This document shows, one piece after another, positions 45,265-54,524 of a stretch of DNA of 64,000 nucleotides. The translations under genes and the position numbers were made by a program. Source of the DNA: Natronomonas pharaonis DSM 2160 (lineage in GTDB: Archaea > Halobacteriota > Halobacteria > Halobacteriales > Haloarculaceae); assembly GCF_000026045.1 (NCBI RefSeq), contig NC_007426.1, positions 1,364,001 to 1,428,000 on the forward strand. Direction: 5' to 3'. The notes under the pieces were generated by a model. The model was not told where the DNA came from. It saw only the letters and a list, made by a program, of their open reading frames with translations, and did no database searches. Numbering within the stretch: position 1 is the stretch's first letter; each line of letters starts with the position of its first letter.

Positions 45265-45471
45265 CTACAGCAAATACCACGCGAGCGCCGCTCCGGCGAG
45301 CAGCCCGCCGCCGATGGCCCAGAGCACGACCGCAAGTGAGGCCTCTCCCTGTGTCGTCATGAGGCCGGCCGAGAGCCCAACGAGCACGGTAATGCCGACC
45401 TTCGCCCACCGGCGTCGTCTGCGTCGGTTGCCAGCGTCCCGTCGATACGGGTCGTCGCGACGTTCGACCAT
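45265..45471 (-). CDS. Small two-helix membrane protein
   Basis: A 68-residue protein with a very basic start (VERRDDPYRRDAGNRRRRRR) and two hydrophobic segments near residues 24-40 and 46-67. The ATG at 45471 is used. It lies downstream of the acyl-CoA dehydrogenase. Not recognised. Confidence 0.6.
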   Translation of the reverse strand: MVERRDDPYRRDAGNRRRRRRWAKVGITVLVGLSAGLMTTQGEASLAVVLWAIGGGLLAGAALAWYLL

Positions 45472-45579
45472 CAACGCCTCCCGGCAGCGCCGTCCGGTAT
45501 CTGTCGACGTAGGCAACGACGCCGCGCTCTCGCCCGGCGGCTCGGGGGGCTCCACTTCGAACCGGTGCGTCCGGCAGCG

Positions 45580-47391
45580 TCAGTCGTCGGCTGTGGGTGC
45601 ATCGACCAGCGTCTCGGGCTCGACGGATGCGTATTTGGCGATAGCGGCGAAGGTCTCGTCGTCCATCGCGAACCGTTCGCCGGAGGTGACGCCGTAGGCC
45701 TCGTCGTCCTCGAACCGGGTTTCGATGAACCGCGTGGCGACGAGAGCTTTCCGGCCGTTTCCGTCGGCATCTATCTGTTCTTGGGCTTCCTCCAGCAGGA
45801 GCGCTCCCGAGACAACATCGAAGACGAGGTCGGCCAGCCGCTTTGCGTGGTACTGTGCGTAGTCGCCGTCCTCGGTTGCCAGCGAGGCGAGCGCGTTCTG
45901 TAGCTCGACGAACCGCTCCTCGACGGTTCCGGCCAGCGGCTCCAGCGCCGGATGCTCGACGGCATCGAGCTTCGCCTGCAGGTAGGGGACCAGCGCCTCG
46001 TGGGCGTCTTCGCGGTTGAATGCCCGCAGCACGTCAAGCGCAAGGATGTTCGAGGGTCCTTCCCAGATGGGCAACACCTGCGCGTCCCGGAGCAGTCGCT
46101 CGGTGGTGTGCTCGCGGACGTAGCCGTTGCCGCCGAGAATCTCCATCGCATAGGAGCTCATGTCGACCGACATCCGCGCCGTCTTGTACTTCGCGACGGG
46201 GATGAAAAGCCGCATCAGCTGGTAGGCATCCGAGTCGTCGCCCTGTCGTTCACGCTCATCGAGCGTCCGAGCCGCCTCAAAGGAGAAGGCAGCGGCGGCC
46301 TCATAATCGACGCTCATGTCCACGAGGTCACGGCGGAGTAGCGGGTACTCGTCGATTGCATCGCCGAAGGCCTCCCGCTGTGCGGCCCGGACCTTCGCCT
46401 CAAGTAGTCCCCGTCCCATGACACCGAGTGCGCCGGTGGCGTTTGTGAGCCGCTCGAAGTTCATCATCTCGGACATGTATTTGAACCCGCGGCCCTCCTC
46501 GCCGACGAGGTAGGCTTCGGCCCCTTCGAACTGTATTTCGCCGGTCGGCACCGAGATGGTCCCGAGTTTGTCCTTCAGCCGGCGGAAGTGCGCCTCGTTT
46601 ACCTCGCCGTCCGGCTTGGTTCGGGGAACGAGAAACAGCGACAGTCCATCGACACCTTCGGGCGCGCCCGGCGTTCGGGCGAGCGCTAGTGCCCCCTCAG
46701 CGTCGATGTTCGAGCAGAACCACTTCTCGCCGTGGAGCCGGTAGATGCGGTCGCGGTCGATGTCGGCAGCCGCGACAGAGTCGTCGGCCTCGACCGGCTC
46801 GGCTCGGGTCTCGTTTGCGCCCACGTCGGAGCCGCCCTGCTCTTCGGTCAGGAACATCGCCCCTTCGATGTGTGTATCGAGGTCGCGGGCGGTCAGCCCC
46901 TCGAAGTACGACGAGAGCTCCCCGTCGTCGAACTTATCGAGGACGATGGCCGCGCCGGTCGTCATCGAGACAGGACAGCAGAACCCGGCGTCAACGTAGG
47001 AAAGCAGCGTCTGCATCATCAATGTATGCGACAGCCCGACCGGTTCGTCCCGTCCCGGCGGCGCATGGAAGGCATCGTGCGTAACGCCGAACTCCTCGTA
47101 GGTGATTCGTTCCTGTTCCTCGATGAGCGGATGGTATTCGACCTCGTTGCGTCGCTCGCCGAACTTGTCGAACGAGCATAGCTCGTGGCCCTCCTTGTCG
47201 ATTCTGTCAGCGGTGTCGGCCATCCGGTGGCCGAGCACGTCGCCGAACTCCGAAAGGACCTCTTCGGCCCACTCGAAGTCGTCGTCCGGGTAGATGCGCT
47301 CTGCCTCGAACTGCAGCGTCGGGTCCAACTCCCAGTAGTTACAACCCCGCCCCTCGTCGAGTGCTCCGTAATCAATCGGGTCGGTCGCCAT
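45580..47391 (-). CDS. Acyl-CoA dehydrogenase (AidB-like subgroup)
   Basis: A 603-residue FAD-dependent acyl-CoA dehydrogenase, longer than the usual 380 residues and closer to the AidB/long ACAD subgroup. FAD-binding GAMFLTEEQGGSDVGAN, LHGEKWFCSN, and the C-terminal MEILGGNGYVREHTTERLLRD and VLPIWEGPSNI are visible. It faces the enoyl-CoA hydratase gene across a 144-base divergent promoter, suggesting a shared fatty or branched acyl-CoA breakdown function. Confidence 0.9.
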   Translation of the reverse strand: MATDPIDYGALDEGRGCNYWELDPTLQFEAERIYPDDDFEWAEEVLSEFGDVLGHRMADTADRIDKEGHELCSFDKFGERRNEVEYHPLIEEQERITYEEFGVTHDAFHAPPGRDEPVGLSHTLMMQTLLSYVDAGFCCPVSMTTGAAIVLDKFDDGELSSYFEGLTARDLDTHIEGAMFLTEEQGGSDVGANETRAEPVEADDSVAAADIDRDRIYRLHGEKWFCSNIDAEGALALARTPGAPEGVDGLSLFLVPRTKPDGEVNEAHFRRLKDKLGTISVPTGEIQFEGAEAYLVGEEGRGFKYMSEMMNFERLTNATGALGVMGRGLLEAKVRAAQREAFGDAIDEYPLLRRDLVDMSVDYEAAAAFSFEAARTLDERERQGDDSDAYQLMRLFIPVAKYKTARMSVDMSSYAMEILGGNGYVREHTTERLLRDAQVLPIWEGPSNILALDVLRAFNREDAHEALVPYLQAKLDAVEHPALEPLAGTVEERFVELQNALASLATEDGDYAQYHAKRLADLVFDVVSGALLLEEAQEQIDADGNGRKALVATRFIETRFEDDEAYGVTSGERFAMDDETFAAIAKYASVEPETLVDAPTADD

Positions 47392-47414
47392 ACCCGTTGG
47401 ATTTGTGATTCGGT

Positions 47415-47422
47415 ATTATAAA
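47415..47422 (-). promoter_or_regulatory. TATA box for the acyl-CoA dehydrogenase gene
   Basis: TTTATAAT on the minus strand lies 24-31 bases before the ATG at 47391, a leaderless-type promoter. Confidence 0.55.
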
Positions 47423-47535
47423 CCTCATTACAACTGCGTTATGTTCAACGCCGTTTCCTGACGGTCTGTTTAACAGCGGACGCGTTCGTCGCTGTCCGAA
47501 ACCATGATTGTGAGTGACGGACACAGTCGGGTAGT

Positions 47536-48354
47536 ATGGAACGACACGACGCCGCCTCGACCGAGGCCGTCGCCGTCCGCGTCTCGGAAGACGACCTCGT
47601 AATTCGGGCGACGATAGAGCGCCCCGAGCGACAGAACGCGCTGAACGACGCCGTCATCGAGGGGTTGACCGCTGCCTTCGACCTCGCGGCGGAGACGCCG
47701 GCCCGAGTCGTCGTTCTTCGCGGAGCAGGTGGTACCTTCTGTGCCGGCGGCGACATCGAGTCGATGGCCGCGGCTATCGGGTCCGGCTCGATGGCGTACC
47801 GGGAGGGATTTGCCGGGATGCGACGGCTCATCGAGGCCGCCGTCGACGCACCGGCACTAACCGTCGCCGCCGTCGAAGGGTACTGTCTCGCCGGCGGGAT
47901 GGGGCTTGCGGCCGCCTGTGATGTTGTCATCGCTGCCGACGATACAACGTTCGGGCTACCGGAGGTCGATATCGGCCTCTTTCCGGCCCAGGCGCTCGTA
48001 CCGATTATGCGAACAGTCACCGAAAAGCGGGCGTTCAAGCTACTGTTCACCGGCGAACACATCGACGCTGCGACGGCCCACGATATTGGTCTAACGACGG
48101 CAGTGGTGCCGGCGGATGAGTTCGAGGCCGCCATCGACACGACAGTCGACGACCTCACTGCGGCATCGCCCGCAGCGGTCGAACTCGGCAAGGAGGCCTT
48201 CTACAACCAGCGAGAGATGGGCTTCCGGGAAGCGCTCGATTACATGCACGAGGTCGTGACGCTCGTGGCGATGAGCGACGACGCCGAGTCGGGCATCAAC
48301 GGCTACCTCACAGATTCCGAGCCGGGTTGGGACCGACGAACGGAGGGGGTGTGA
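47536..48354 (+). CDS. Enoyl-CoA hydratase/isomerase family protein
   Basis: A 272-residue crotonase-fold protein. The oxyanion-hole regions GAGGTFCAGGDIESMAAA and AAVEGYCLAGGMGLAAACDVVIA are typical. LPEVDIGLFPAQALVPI near residue 140 supplies the usual acidic position. It probably hydrates or isomerises an enoyl-CoA. It ends two bases before the beta-keto acid cleavage gene, so they are one operon. Confidence 0.9.
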   Translation: MERHDAASTEAVAVRVSEDDLVIRATIERPERQNALNDAVIEGLTAAFDLAAETPARVVVLRGAGGTFCAGGDIESMAAAIGSGSMAYREGFAGMRRLIEAAVDAPALTVAAVEGYCLAGGMGLAAACDVVIAADDTTFGLPEVDIGLFPAQALVPIMRTVTEKRAFKLLFTGEHIDAATAHDIGLTTAVVPADEFEAAIDTTVDDLTAASPAAVELGKEAFYNQREMGFREALDYMHEVVTLVAMSDDAESGINGYLTDSEPGWDRRTEGV

Positions 48355-48356
48355 CG

Positions 48357-49238
48357 ATGCCGCTCGAACAGGATTCGACGAAAGGTAACGACCCCGAAAA
48401 GGCGGTCATCAGCGCCGCGCTCACCGGTGCACTCACGACGAGAGACCAGTGTGAGCATATTCCGTACACGCCGGCGGAGATAGCCGATGACGCCGCCGCC
48501 GCCCGCGAGGCCGGCGCAGCGGTCGCACACATTCACGCCCGGACGGAAAACGGGTCACCGACCTTCGAGACGGAGGTCTACCGCGAAATATACGAGGCGG
48601 TCCGCGACCGAACGGACATCCTTATCAACTTCTCGACGGGCGCGCTCCACGAGCCGGTCGAATCACGCGTCGACTACATCGAATCCGTCGCTCCCGACAT
48701 CGCGGCGCTCAACATGGGGTCGATGAACTACGCCAAATACAGCGAGTCCCGCGGCGATTTCGTCTTCGATATGGTCTTCGAGAACTCGTTCGGCGAAATC
48801 GAGACGATGCTCGCCGCGATGAACGAACACGGCGTCACCCCCGAACTGGAGTGTTTCGACACCGGCCACATCGGCAACGTCCGGCCGTTCCTCGAAGACG
48901 GAACGCTCGACCACCCACTGCATTTTTCGCTCATCATGGGCGTTCTCGGCGGTATCCCGGCGACAGTCGAGAACCTCGCCCATCAGGTCCGACAGCTCCC
49001 CGACGATGCGACATGGCAGGTCATCGGCATCTCCGAACACCAGTGGCAACTCGTTGCCGCCGCGCTCTCGATGGGCGGCAACGTCCGGGTCGGTCTCGAA
49101 GACAACTTCTATCTCCCGGACGGCGAGATGGCGACAAATCCCGAACTCGTCGCCGAAGCGGCCGACCTCGCGCGTACGGTCGGTCGTGAGCCGGCGACGC
49201 CAGCGGAGGCGGCCGACATCATGGGCGTTGACACGTAG
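48357..49238 (+). CDS. BKACE-family beta-keto acid cleavage enzyme (DUF849)
   Basis: A 293-residue zinc-dependent enzyme of the 3-keto-5-aminohexanoate cleavage family, which splits beta-keto acids with acetyl-CoA. Motifs are AALTGALTTRDQCEHIPYTP, the His pair in AAVAHIHART, and GGNVRVGLEDNFYLPDGE. The start at 48357 follows a GGAGG-like ribosome site inside the preceding gene end. An IS1341-type element begins just behind its stop codon. Confidence 0.9.
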   Translation: MPLEQDSTKGNDPEKAVISAALTGALTTRDQCEHIPYTPAEIADDAAAAREAGAAVAHIHARTENGSPTFETEVYREIYEAVRDRTDILINFSTGALHEPVESRVDYIESVAPDIAALNMGSMNYAKYSESRGDFVFDMVFENSFGEIETMLAAMNEHGVTPELECFDTGHIGNVRPFLEDGTLDHPLHFSLIMGVLGGIPATVENLAHQVRQLPDDATWQVIGISEHQWQLVAAALSMGGNVRVGLEDNFYLPDGEMATNPELVAEAADLARTVGREPATPAEAADIMGVDT

Positions 49239-49248
49239 CGAGCGGAAG

Positions 49249-49268
49249 CCCACCCCTTCAGGGGTGGG
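49249..49268 (+). repeat. Left-end hairpin of the IS1341-type element
   Basis: CCCACCCC-TTCA-GGGGTGGG forms a perfect 8-bp stem. Subterminal hairpins mark the ends of single-strand-transposing IS605 elements. Confidence 0.7.
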
Positions 49269-49301
49269 TCCGAGCGACAGCACAACCACACAATCCACGC
49301 G

Positions 49302-49445
49302 CTACGGTTCGTCTGGATGTTCCACCGCTTCCAGACCGGCCTCTAACACTTCCGTATAGGCTTCCGATAAGTCTAATCCGTTCGCTTCTGCGTAGTCTTT
49401 GATTCGCCCGCCGAGCGTGTGCGAAATGTCGATGTTTGGTCGCAT
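49302..49445 (-). CDS. 47-residue companion protein of the TnpB element
   Basis: This short gene was read by hand: MRPNIDISHTLGGRIKDYAE, then a helical acidic second half ending VEHPDEP. It starts divergently from tnpB, 41 bases away. The strand-then-two-helices pattern (DISHTLGGRIKDYAEANGLDLSEAYTEVLEAGL, shown in parts) resembles a short ribbon-helix-helix or antitoxin-like DNA-binding protein. It might repress the shared promoter; this is inference. Confidence 0.65.
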   Translation of the reverse strand: MRPNIDISHTLGGRIKDYAEANGLDLSEAYTEVLEAGLEAVEHPDEP

Positions 49446-49451
49446 ACGAAA

Positions 49452-49473
49452 AGACTTTAAGACTAAAAGTATA
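49452..49473. promoter_or_regulatory. Overlapping divergent promoters of tnpB and its companion gene
   Basis: ACTTTAAG (49454-49461) lies 26-33 bases before the tnpB ATG, and the minus-strand reading TTATACTTTT (49464-49473) lies about 19-28 bases before the companion ATG. The two TATA elements sit side by side in an AT-rich spacer. Confidence 0.5.
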
Positions 49474-49486
49474 ATAATCTGTTGTC

Positions 49487-50791
49487 ATGAGGCGAACCAA
49501 CACGTTCGCGGTACGCCCGCTCTCTGACGACGACGAGCGGCTACTGCTGGACCTGTTGGACGCCTCTGCGAGTCTGTGGAACGAGTTGAATTACGAGCGC
49601 CGCCAGCAATTCTTCGACGGCGAATCCGTGTGGGATACCGCAGACTACCGGAAACAGTACGTCGGTGTTCTCGGTTCTGCGACCGCACAGCAGGTAATTC
49701 GGAAGAACAAATCGGCGTGGCAGTCATTTTTCGCCGCCCGTGAGAACGGCGAGGACACCGCCCCGCCGGGCTACTGGGGTAACGAAGACGACGGCAGGGA
49801 ACTCCGCACGTTCATCCGCCACGACCTCTACACGCTGGATACCGGCGAACGGTCACGAGTCGAGATACCAGTCGGCCAAGACCTCAAAGACGAGTACGGG
49901 CTTGGCTACCACGACCGTCTCCGCCTCGAAGTTGCTGGCGACCCGAAATGGGACGGCGAACAGGGGCGTTTGGAGATACAGTACGGCGAGACTGACGACA
50001 CGTTCAGGGCCTTTCAACCTGTCACCGTGCCTGATTCTCGACAGGATTCACCACTGGCTTCCCACGAAGCCGCACTGGACGTGGGCGCAAACAATCTCGT
50101 CGCCTGTACCACCACAACCGGCGAGCAATACTTGTACGAAGGCCGGGGCCTGTTCGCCCACTTCCGCGAGACAACGCGAGAAATCGCCCGTTTACAGTCG
50201 AAACTCCGAGAGGGCCGATACAGTAGTCAGCGGATACGGCGGTTGTATCGCAAACGGACGCGACGGCGCGACCACGCACAGGATGCACTGGTTCGAGACC
50301 TGATGGAACGGCTCTACGCCGAAGGTGTCGATACCGTGTACGTGGGCGACCTCACGGACGTTCTCTCGACGCATTGGTGCGCCGAGGTGAACGCAAAGAC
50401 CCACCAGTTTTGGGCGTTCCGGGCGTTCATCGAGCGCCTATCGCACACCGCTGAGGAATACGGCATCACCGTCGAGGTGCGGTCAGAAGCCGATACTACC
50501 CGGACGTGCCCGGCGTGTGGCGAACAGGACGATACCGACCGGGACGGCGATGTGTTCCGGTGTCCGTGCGGTCACGAAGCCCACGCCGACCTGTGCGCGT
50601 CTCGCACGTTCCTCGAACGACAGACTGGCAAACCCGTTGGGTCGATGGCACGGCCCGTGCGTCTCAAGTGGGACGACCACAACTGGTCGGAGATACCACA
50701 CTCTCCCGAAAGGGCACGTCCCAACGAGAAGCGCACAAACCAGAGTACCGATTCCCAAGACGGGAAACTTGCCTCCGTTGGTACGGCATAG
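49487..50791 (+). CDS. tnpB: IS1341-type TnpB (RNA-guided endonuclease family)
   Basis: A 434-residue TnpB-family protein related to Cas12. RuvC-I Asp198 ([11 protein letters not shown]) and RuvC-III Asp368 ([15 protein letters not shown]) are present, and a zinc ribbon CPACG...CPCG lies between residues 341 and 362. The RuvC-II segment reads VYVGDLTDV at 284-292, so the usual glutamate position is glycine. Many haloarchaeal copies seem to share this form, so activity is uncertain. The guide RNA would come from the 3' end including the right hairpin. Confidence 0.9.
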   Translation: MRRTNTFAVRPLSDDDERLLLDLLDASASLWNELNYERRQQFFDGESVWDTADYRKQYVGVLGSATAQQVIRKNKSAWQSFFAARENGEDTAPPGYWGNEDDGRELRTFIRHDLYTLDTGERSRVEIPVGQDLKDEYGLGYHDRLRLEVAGDPKWDGEQGRLEIQYGETDDTFRAFQPVTVPDSRQDSPLASHEAALDVGANNLVACTTTTGEQYLYEGRGLFAHFRETTREIARLQSKLREGRYSSQRIRRLYRKRTRRRDHAQDALVRDLMERLYAEGVDTVYVGDLTDVLSTHWCAEVNAKTHQFWAFRAFIERLSHTAEEYGITVEVRSEADTTRTCPACGEQDDTDRDGDVFRCPCGHEAHADLCASRTFLERQTGKPVGSMARPVRLKWDDHNWSEIPHSPERARPNEKRTNQSTDSQDGKLASVGTA

Positions 50792-50812
50792 CCAACATCC
50801 CCACCGGAGGAA

Positions 50813-50834
50813 TCCCACGGCTGAAGCCGTGGGA
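50813..50834 (+). repeat. Right-end hairpin of the IS1341-type element
   Basis: TCCCACGGC-TGAA-GCCGTGGGA forms a perfect 9-bp stem and is followed by GGATGTCAAA. In TnpB elements this region also ends the guide (omega) RNA. Confidence 0.75.
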
Positions 50835-50861
50835 GGATGTCAAACCGACCATCTCTGAGCG

Positions 50862-53513
50862 TCAGCCGGCCCACTCCAACATTCGCTCGTAGAAGGGGAC
50901 ACTCCGCAATGCCGTCGCATCGCCCACGAGAACCAGCGCTTTCTTCGCCCGCGTGAGCGCCACGTTGACCCGTCGGTAGTCCTCGAATATCGGGCTCGAA
51001 AGCTCACCGGTCGCCACGAACGAGACGATGATAACCTCCTTCGAAGAGCCCTGAAACCGGTCGACCGTATCGACGGTTACCTCGTCGATGCGGCGGGACA
51101 GCTCCGCGACTTGTGCCCGAAACGGCGCGATGACACCGATGTCGTCCGGGTCGACGCCGGCATCGAGATACGCCGAGACGATGTCGGCGACACGGTCTGC
51201 TTCCGTCGGGTTTGTGTTGCCATCGGCGCTTCCGCCGGGGTCGACAAAGGAGACGGCATCGCGGAGCGCCGACGGCAGCGTAGAGACATCCACGCCGTCG
51301 AGGTCGGCGAGCCGCTGGCTGGCCACCTCGGCGTTCGCGGGTCGGAGCTGTCCGTCGTAGAACTCCCGGCTGGCGAAGTACTGAATCCGCTGGCTCATCC
51401 GGTACTGGCGGTCGAGCATCACGGCCGCGTCGGGATAGTCGTCGATGAGCTGTTCGAAAAGCGACGTTTGCAGGTCGTTTTCGGCCCGAACCACCGGCGG
51501 GAGCTGCTCGTGGTCGCCGACGAGGACGAAGCGGTCGGCACGGTTGGTCGCGAGGAACGTCCCTGGCTCGGTGAGCTGTCCCGCTTCGTCGATGACAGCC
51601 ACGTCGAACTGCTGCTGTTTGAGCGCCCGCGAACCGCAGGCGGCTGTCGTCGCTGCGACGACCTGTGCGTCCCGGAGCGCTGCCGCCCGCTCGCGGGGGT
51701 CGCCGGTCCGGTCGAAGCGGTAGGACTGCATGTCATCGCGGACCCCCGACTCCGAGCCCCACCGGAGCACGTCGGTAAAGCCCTGCGCTTCGAGGGCCTC
51801 AATGGCGTTGTCGACGGCGCGGTTTGTGAACGCCGACAGCAGTACCCGGTCGCCGCGGGCGACGAGTGCCTGCACGGTCTGTGCGAGCGTGTAGGTTTTC
51901 CCGGTCCCCGGCGGCCCGTGAATCAGCGCAAAGTCCTCCGCCGCGAGCGCGCGGTTTACAGCCTCGTTTTGGGACTCGTTGTTGTCGATGATGGGTCGGT
52001 GGTCCCCGACGAACGACGGCTCCCGGCGGCCGAAGAGCACGTCCTTCCGGTCGGGGTCGCCACGAAGGACGGCGTCGTGCAGCGCCGTCAGCTGCCGGTC
52101 GACGCCGAGTTCCGAGGGGTAGACGTCGATACGGCGGAGTTCGAACGGCTCGTCGGCGACGACGACGATTTCGTCGTCGAGGTGTCGAACCGTCGCCAGT
52201 TCTGCGGTGCCCTGTGTCGGGTGGCCGTCGCTCGCCAGCACGCGGTCGCCCTCCCGTATCTTCGAGACCGCGTCGCTCGTTCGGCGGGCGCTGAGCGCCC
52301 AGCGGCCGCCATCGAGCGGCTCCCGGCCGAGCGGGTCAAGGTCGACGAGCGCCCGGTCGTCGTCGGCCCGTTCCGCAGCCGACTGCTCCCACAGCTTCCG
52401 GTATTCGGCGTGGACCTCACGCCGCTCCTCCTCGATGGCCCGGTAGAGCCGTTCGAAATACGCCCGTTCGGGTTCCGGCAGCGGCTCGCCAAGCTGGCCG
52501 GCCTTCGATTCTTGGTCGAGGCGGCCGGAAACGACCATGCAGGTGTCCTGCTCGAAACAGTAGTCACAGTTCGCGTCGGCCTCGAACCCGGTCGGCACCG
52601 ACATATCGTACTCGGCGGCCGCAATCTCGTTTCGCACCCGGAGGACGTATTTCAGGAAGCCGGGGCCGATAGAGAACTCCTTGGCCGGCGAGAGGTCGCC
52701 GCTTTCCTCGCTCCGGTCGAGGGCGCTGTTTTTCGTGTACAACAGCGTCCCAGTGTCGGGCGGGTCGGCGATGTCATCGGCGAGCAACAGCCCATAACAG
52801 GCCGCCTGCACCTTGTCCTGAAACCGTGGCGACCGCTTGAGGTTCTTTCCGGTCTTCAGTTCGACGGGCATTCCGCGCCTGACGGCGTCCGCCCGGCCTT
52901 TAATACCGAACCGCTCGGAGATAAGCGTCTGTTCGGAGCGCCACGAATCCTCGCCGAACCGCCCCTGCTGGAGCCATCCTTGAATCGCCGCCGCGTTCTG
53001 CCGTACGTCATCGGCGACCGCGTCGGCCGTCTCGCCGAGCAAACCGATGTCGAGTGCCGCCTCGGCGACCCGCGATTCGATGCTCGATTCGAGGTCCCGC
53101 CCCCGGAGCAGGTCGCCGAACACCTCGTGGACGACGGTCCCCTTGAGCACCGGGTATTTCAGCGGCAAGCCGGTGAGTTTGTTGAGATAGTACATCCGCG
53201 GACACTGGACCCACCCGCGAATGTCGGTCACATCGACCAGAAAATCCGGCTCGACGACGACCGCCGACTCGCCGGTCGTCGAGTACTGCGTGTCGCCGTC
53301 GAAGGTGCGCTCGTCGAGGTCGGTCGCCAGCAGTTCCATCCCGACCGCAAGGTACTCGACGGTTTCCGTCCACTTGCCCCACAACGTCACTGTCGTCGGG
53401 GAGGCAGCACCCCGTTCCGGCCGGATGACGACCTCCGCCAACTGGCTTGTGCCGTGGCTCGTCTCGACGGATTTCGGGTCGTCGACTTCGAGGACCGGGC
53501 CGCGTACGTTCAC
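50862..53513 (-). CDS. dna2: Dna2-like nuclease-helicase
   Basis: An 883-residue protein. The N-terminal 100 residues form an OB-like region. A PD-(D/E)XK nuclease follows (Asp209, Glu218, Lys220 in KGRADAVRRGMPVELKTGK), clamped by iron-sulfur cysteines Cys104 and Cys316/Cys319/Cys325 (NCDYCFEQDTC). The C-terminal half is an SF1 helicase with Walker A HGPPGTGKT (Lys539) and VAVIDEAGQL. It processes flaps and broken ends in replication and repair. The IS element ends about 20 bases beyond its stop. Confidence 0.92.
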   Translation of the reverse strand: MNVRGPVLEVDDPKSVETSHGTSQLAEVVIRPERGAASPTTVTLWGKWTETVEYLAVGMELLATDLDERTFDGDTQYSTTGESAVVVEPDFLVDVTDIRGWVQCPRMYYLNKLTGLPLKYPVLKGTVVHEVFGDLLRGRDLESSIESRVAEAALDIGLLGETADAVADDVRQNAAAIQGWLQQGRFGEDSWRSEQTLISERFGIKGRADAVRRGMPVELKTGKNLKRSPRFQDKVQAACYGLLLADDIADPPDTGTLLYTKNSALDRSEESGDLSPAKEFSIGPGFLKYVLRVRNEIAAAEYDMSVPTGFEADANCDYCFEQDTCMVVSGRLDQESKAGQLGEPLPEPERAYFERLYRAIEEERREVHAEYRKLWEQSAAERADDDRALVDLDPLGREPLDGGRWALSARRTSDAVSKIREGDRVLASDGHPTQGTAELATVRHLDDEIVVVADEPFELRRIDVYPSELGVDRQLTALHDAVLRGDPDRKDVLFGRREPSFVGDHRPIIDNNESQNEAVNRALAAEDFALIHGPPGTGKTYTLAQTVQALVARGDRVLLSAFTNRAVDNAIEALEAQGFTDVLRWGSESGVRDDMQSYRFDRTGDPRERAAALRDAQVVAATTAACGSRALKQQQFDVAVIDEAGQLTEPGTFLATNRADRFVLVGDHEQLPPVVRAENDLQTSLFEQLIDDYPDAAVMLDRQYRMSQRIQYFASREFYDGQLRPANAEVASQRLADLDGVDVSTLPSALRDAVSFVDPGGSADGNTNPTEADRVADIVSAYLDAGVDPDDIGVIAPFRAQVAELSRRIDEVTVDTVDRFQGSSKEVIIVSFVATGELSSPIFEDYRRVNVALTRAKKALVLVGDATALRSVPFYERMLEWAG

Positions 53514-53606
53514 ATCTGTCCGTGCGTCGTCGTCAAAAAAACGCTGTCGGTGCCCGGAAGCGCCGCCACCGATACCTTCATTTTTCCAACTGCCCGAAGG
53601 TCACGT

Positions 53607-54158
53607 ATGCGCGTCCGCGACTGGCAGGAAATCCTCGAAGACGTCGTCGAATCGGACGCCGAACCGAGCGGCTGGCGCGCCGTCGCCGGCGACCGCCGCG
53701 GCGGTGTCGGCGAGGACATGTTCCTCGGCCACCCGTCGGTCGGCGTGTTCCAACTCAAGACGTTCGCCAAGAACCCCTACGAGGTACAGGGTGTCGGGTC
53801 GCGGGTCGCTCGCAAAGTCGACGACGAGCTCGACCCGCTGTTCCCCGGGGAGGAAAGCGGCGGCCGTTTCGGCGTCAATCAGGCCTTCGAAGACACAGAC
53901 GAGGCCACGGAACGGGCCAAAGAGCTCGAAACCGTCATCGAAACACACGCTGAGGCTCCGACGACCGGAGATGCACTGTTCGAGGACGTGATGGGCGCCC
54001 TCGACAGCCCAGCGTTCGGGCCGATGGAGTACGACATGTACGACCGGCCGGACGAACTCGATGACCTCACAGACACCTTCGAAGAGGCCGAAGAGGTGCT
54101 CTCGAAGGAGCTTGACGACCTCATTGAGGACGACAATGTCGGCCGCGGTTTCCACTGA
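53607..54158 (+). CDS. Conserved haloarchaeal protein
   Basis: A 183-residue acidic, soluble protein beginning MRVRDWQEILEDVVESD and containing GVGEDMFLGHPSVGVFQLKTF. No known domain is evident to me. It is divergent from dna2 and converges on the DUF2249 gene with a one-base gap. A T-rich stretch about 25 bases upstream may be its TATA region. Confidence 0.72.
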   Translation: MRVRDWQEILEDVVESDAEPSGWRAVAGDRRGGVGEDMFLGHPSVGVFQLKTFAKNPYEVQGVGSRVARKVDDELDPLFPGEESGGRFGVNQAFEDTDEATERAKELETVIETHAEAPTTGDALFEDVMGALDSPAFGPMEYDMYDRPDELDDLTDTFEEAEEVLSKELDDLIEDDNVGRGFH

Positions 54159-54159
54159 G

Positions 54160-54387
54160 TCAGGCCTGTTCGATTTCGATACGCCATGTCCCGTCGGTTT
54201 GGGACGTATCGTAAATGAACCCCCGTTCTTCGAGCACGCCGTACAGCGGTTTCGGCTCGAAGCTGTTTATCAGCAGCAGCGTTTCGTCGGCTCCGAGTTC
54301 AGTAAGCGCCGCCATGATGTCGTCGAACGGTTCCCCCTCGATGTCCCGTACGTCAAGGACAGTTTCGGCAGCCGTGTCTGGTGCCAT
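54160..54387 (-). CDS. DUF2249-domain protein
   Basis: A 75-residue protein matching the TusA-like DUF2249 fold: TVLDVRDIEGEPFDDIMAAL, then LLLINSFEPKPLYGVLEERG. TusA's catalytic Cys is absent. DUF2249 genes often accompany nitric-oxide and heme-copper metabolism genes, and here the next gene on the strand is a large membrane protein of that look. Confidence 0.8.
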   Translation of the reverse strand: MAPDTAAETVLDVRDIEGEPFDDIMAALTELGADETLLLINSFEPKPLYGVLEERGFIYDTSQTDGTWRIEIEQA

Positions 54388-54524
54388 ATTCGGTTTTCGG
54401 GGTGCCTCATCGGTTGGTGTTGTTCCGATTATGTTCGGCCGGGGAAACTGGGCGGTCCGCTGGTGAGGCTTTTGGGCAGGTCGAGGGGCTACGGAAAGGC
54501 GGGGCCGATGTTCGATACCGGCAG

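Larger units (their letters stand above)
49241..50843. mobile_element. IS1341-type (IS605 family, TnpB-only) element
   Basis: The unit carries tnpB and a small divergent companion gene, bounded by hairpins at 49249-49268 and 50813-50834. The right-end sequence (CCGTGGGAGGATGTCAA) is typical of haloarchaeal IS1341/IS200-605 right ends. No TnpA is present, so mobility would need help in trans. The left boundary falls within about ten bases of the BKACE stop; exact ends are approximate. IS605-type elements make no target duplication. Confidence 0.8.

Noticed and set aside
51111..54158. A 1015-codon plus-strand frame over the helicase gene
   Set aside because: It is antisense to dna2, whose motifs are clear; only the last 183 codons (from 53607) look like a real gene.
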